From contig JAGMEZ010000407.1 in assembly GCA_023127905.1 (NCBI GenBank), forward strand, positions 1 to 6,087: a stretch of DNA of 6,087 bases. The letters run 5' to 3'. The first letter of the stretch is position 1. Each line of letters opens with the position of its first letter. The stretch comes from Caldifarciminota bacterium (GTDB lineage: Bacteria; Hydrothermota; E44-bin80). Position numbers and translations under genes: made by a program. Below the pieces are notes generated by a model. That model did not search any database, was not told the DNA's origin, and saw only the letters and a program-made list of their open reading frames with translations. Below, piece after piece: positions 5,526-6,087 of the stretch.

Positions 5526-6087
5526 TTACACTCTTTTCTAATAAAATCATAGAGTGCTCTCCCTGCACGGGAGATTGTACCTGAAGAACGTTTAACAATC
5601 CAGAAGTTCCTTTCGATCTTGAGCCCCTCTACAGGAATCTTTCTTAGGAGTTTATGGCTCTCTTCATTTTTTATTGTTCTTTTGGAAACAAATGATGAAC
5701 CGAGACCTGCCATAACACCATGTTTAATCGCTTCTGTACTACCAAGTTCCATAACAGTATTGAGATCATTTACAGCTATTCCTTTTTTGGCAAGTTCTTC
5801 GACCACTGCCATTCGTGTTCCGGAACTACTCTCCCGGAAGACAAACGGAATCTCTTTTAATTCATCGAGTGTTACAATTTTGTTGCTGAACGAATAAGGT
5901 GATATGAGAACAATACGATCAGCCATAAGTTTACCGAATGTGAGCCCGGGTTTTCTTATCTTATCGCCTACTATGCCGAATTCAAATCTCTGCTGGAAAA
6001 CATCGTTAATGATGAAACTGGTATCTCTTATTCTCAAGGATAGCTTGATCTCAGGATGTTCTTTTTTGAATTTCATCAATATTTGAG
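5522..6087 (-). CDS. LysR-type transcriptional regulator, selenium-metabolism associated, N-terminus missing
   Basis: Only the effector-binding domain is in the window. The frame stays open to the right edge (Q-I-L before MKFKKEHPEIKLSL), so the helix-turn-helix and linker, about 90-100 residues, lie outside. The visible part has the LysR substrate-domain features: KFKKEHPEIKLSL, FGIVGDKI, PFVFRESSSGTR and LGSTEAIKHGVMAGLGSSFVSK. The SSSGTR loop is a usual effector-contact region. Because it heads an overlapping operon with DUF3343, yedF and selD, it fits the known group of LysR regulators linked to selenium metabolism. It probably regulates this operon, but its ligand is unknown. The stop TGA overlaps the ATG of the next gene. 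Neither the true start nor the operon promoter can be seen. Confidence 0.88.
   Translation of the reverse strand, partial: QILMKFKKEHPEIKLSLRIRDTSFIINDVFQQRFEFGIVGDKIRKPGLTFGKLMADRIVLISPYSFSNKIVTLDELKEIPFVFRESSSGTRMAVVEELAKKGIAVNDLNTVMELGSTEAIKHGVMAGLGSSFVSKRTIKNEESHKLLRKIPVEGLKIERNFWIVKRSSGTISRAGRALYDFIRKECK

Noticed and set aside
1..6087. CRISPR array, tRNA, rRNA, transposon ends or phage genes
   Set aside because: I saw no regularly spaced repeats, no tRNA or rRNA-like sequence and no transposase or phage protein motifs in any frame.

Overview
The window is AT-rich bacterial DNA. It probably comes from an anaerobic or microaerophilic bacterium that makes selenoproteins. The evidence is a selenium-metabolism gene cluster and an in-frame UGA in selD at the position of the catalytic cysteine. 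TGA also serves as an ordinary stop in two neighbouring genes, and TGG codes Trp, so the genetic code is standard with Sec insertion. The two lipoproteins and the protein families present would suit a deep-branching or deltaproteobacteria-like anaerobe, but I cannot name a taxon from sequence alone.

Left part, + strand (1-3257): an AT-rich leader with no clear gene (1-301); a large DUF3160-type lipoprotein of 777 aa (302-2635); a promoter-bearing spacer (2636-2819); and a 145-aa protein starting with TTG that is built from two similar modules and resembles the DUF6982 family (2820-3257). These look like separate single-gene units.

Middle, - strand: a small membrane lipoprotein (3273-3761) of the uncharacterised family with a GFWxGxWHG motif. 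It has its own sigma70-like promoter and a duplicated amphipathic Trp/Glu/Lys segment at the C-terminus. It converges on the two-module gene with only 15 bp between them.

Right part, - strand (3832-6087, running off the right edge): a tightly packed selenium operon in the order LysR-type regulator (partial), DUF3343 Se/S-carrier-like protein, YedF-like protein in two pieces (a TusA domain and a DsrE-like C-terminal part), and selD. Genes overlap by ATGA or are separated by 1-5 nt. SelD makes selenophosphate, the selenium donor for Sec-tRNA. The carrier-like and TusA/YedF proteins are thought to handle reactive Se/S, and the LysR protein is the likely local regulator. The full selD is 347 codons (4875 to 3832). 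A conventional caller stops at the UGA and reports only a 282-aa piece from an internal GTG, which leaves a false 'intergenic' gap. A bulged hairpin directly after the UGA fits a bacterial SECIS element.

The most notable points are the Sec-SelD with its SECIS and the broken or shortened yedF. The two yedF pieces lie in different frames, with a U UUA AAA heptamer at the junction and the first half of the DsrE-like domain missing.
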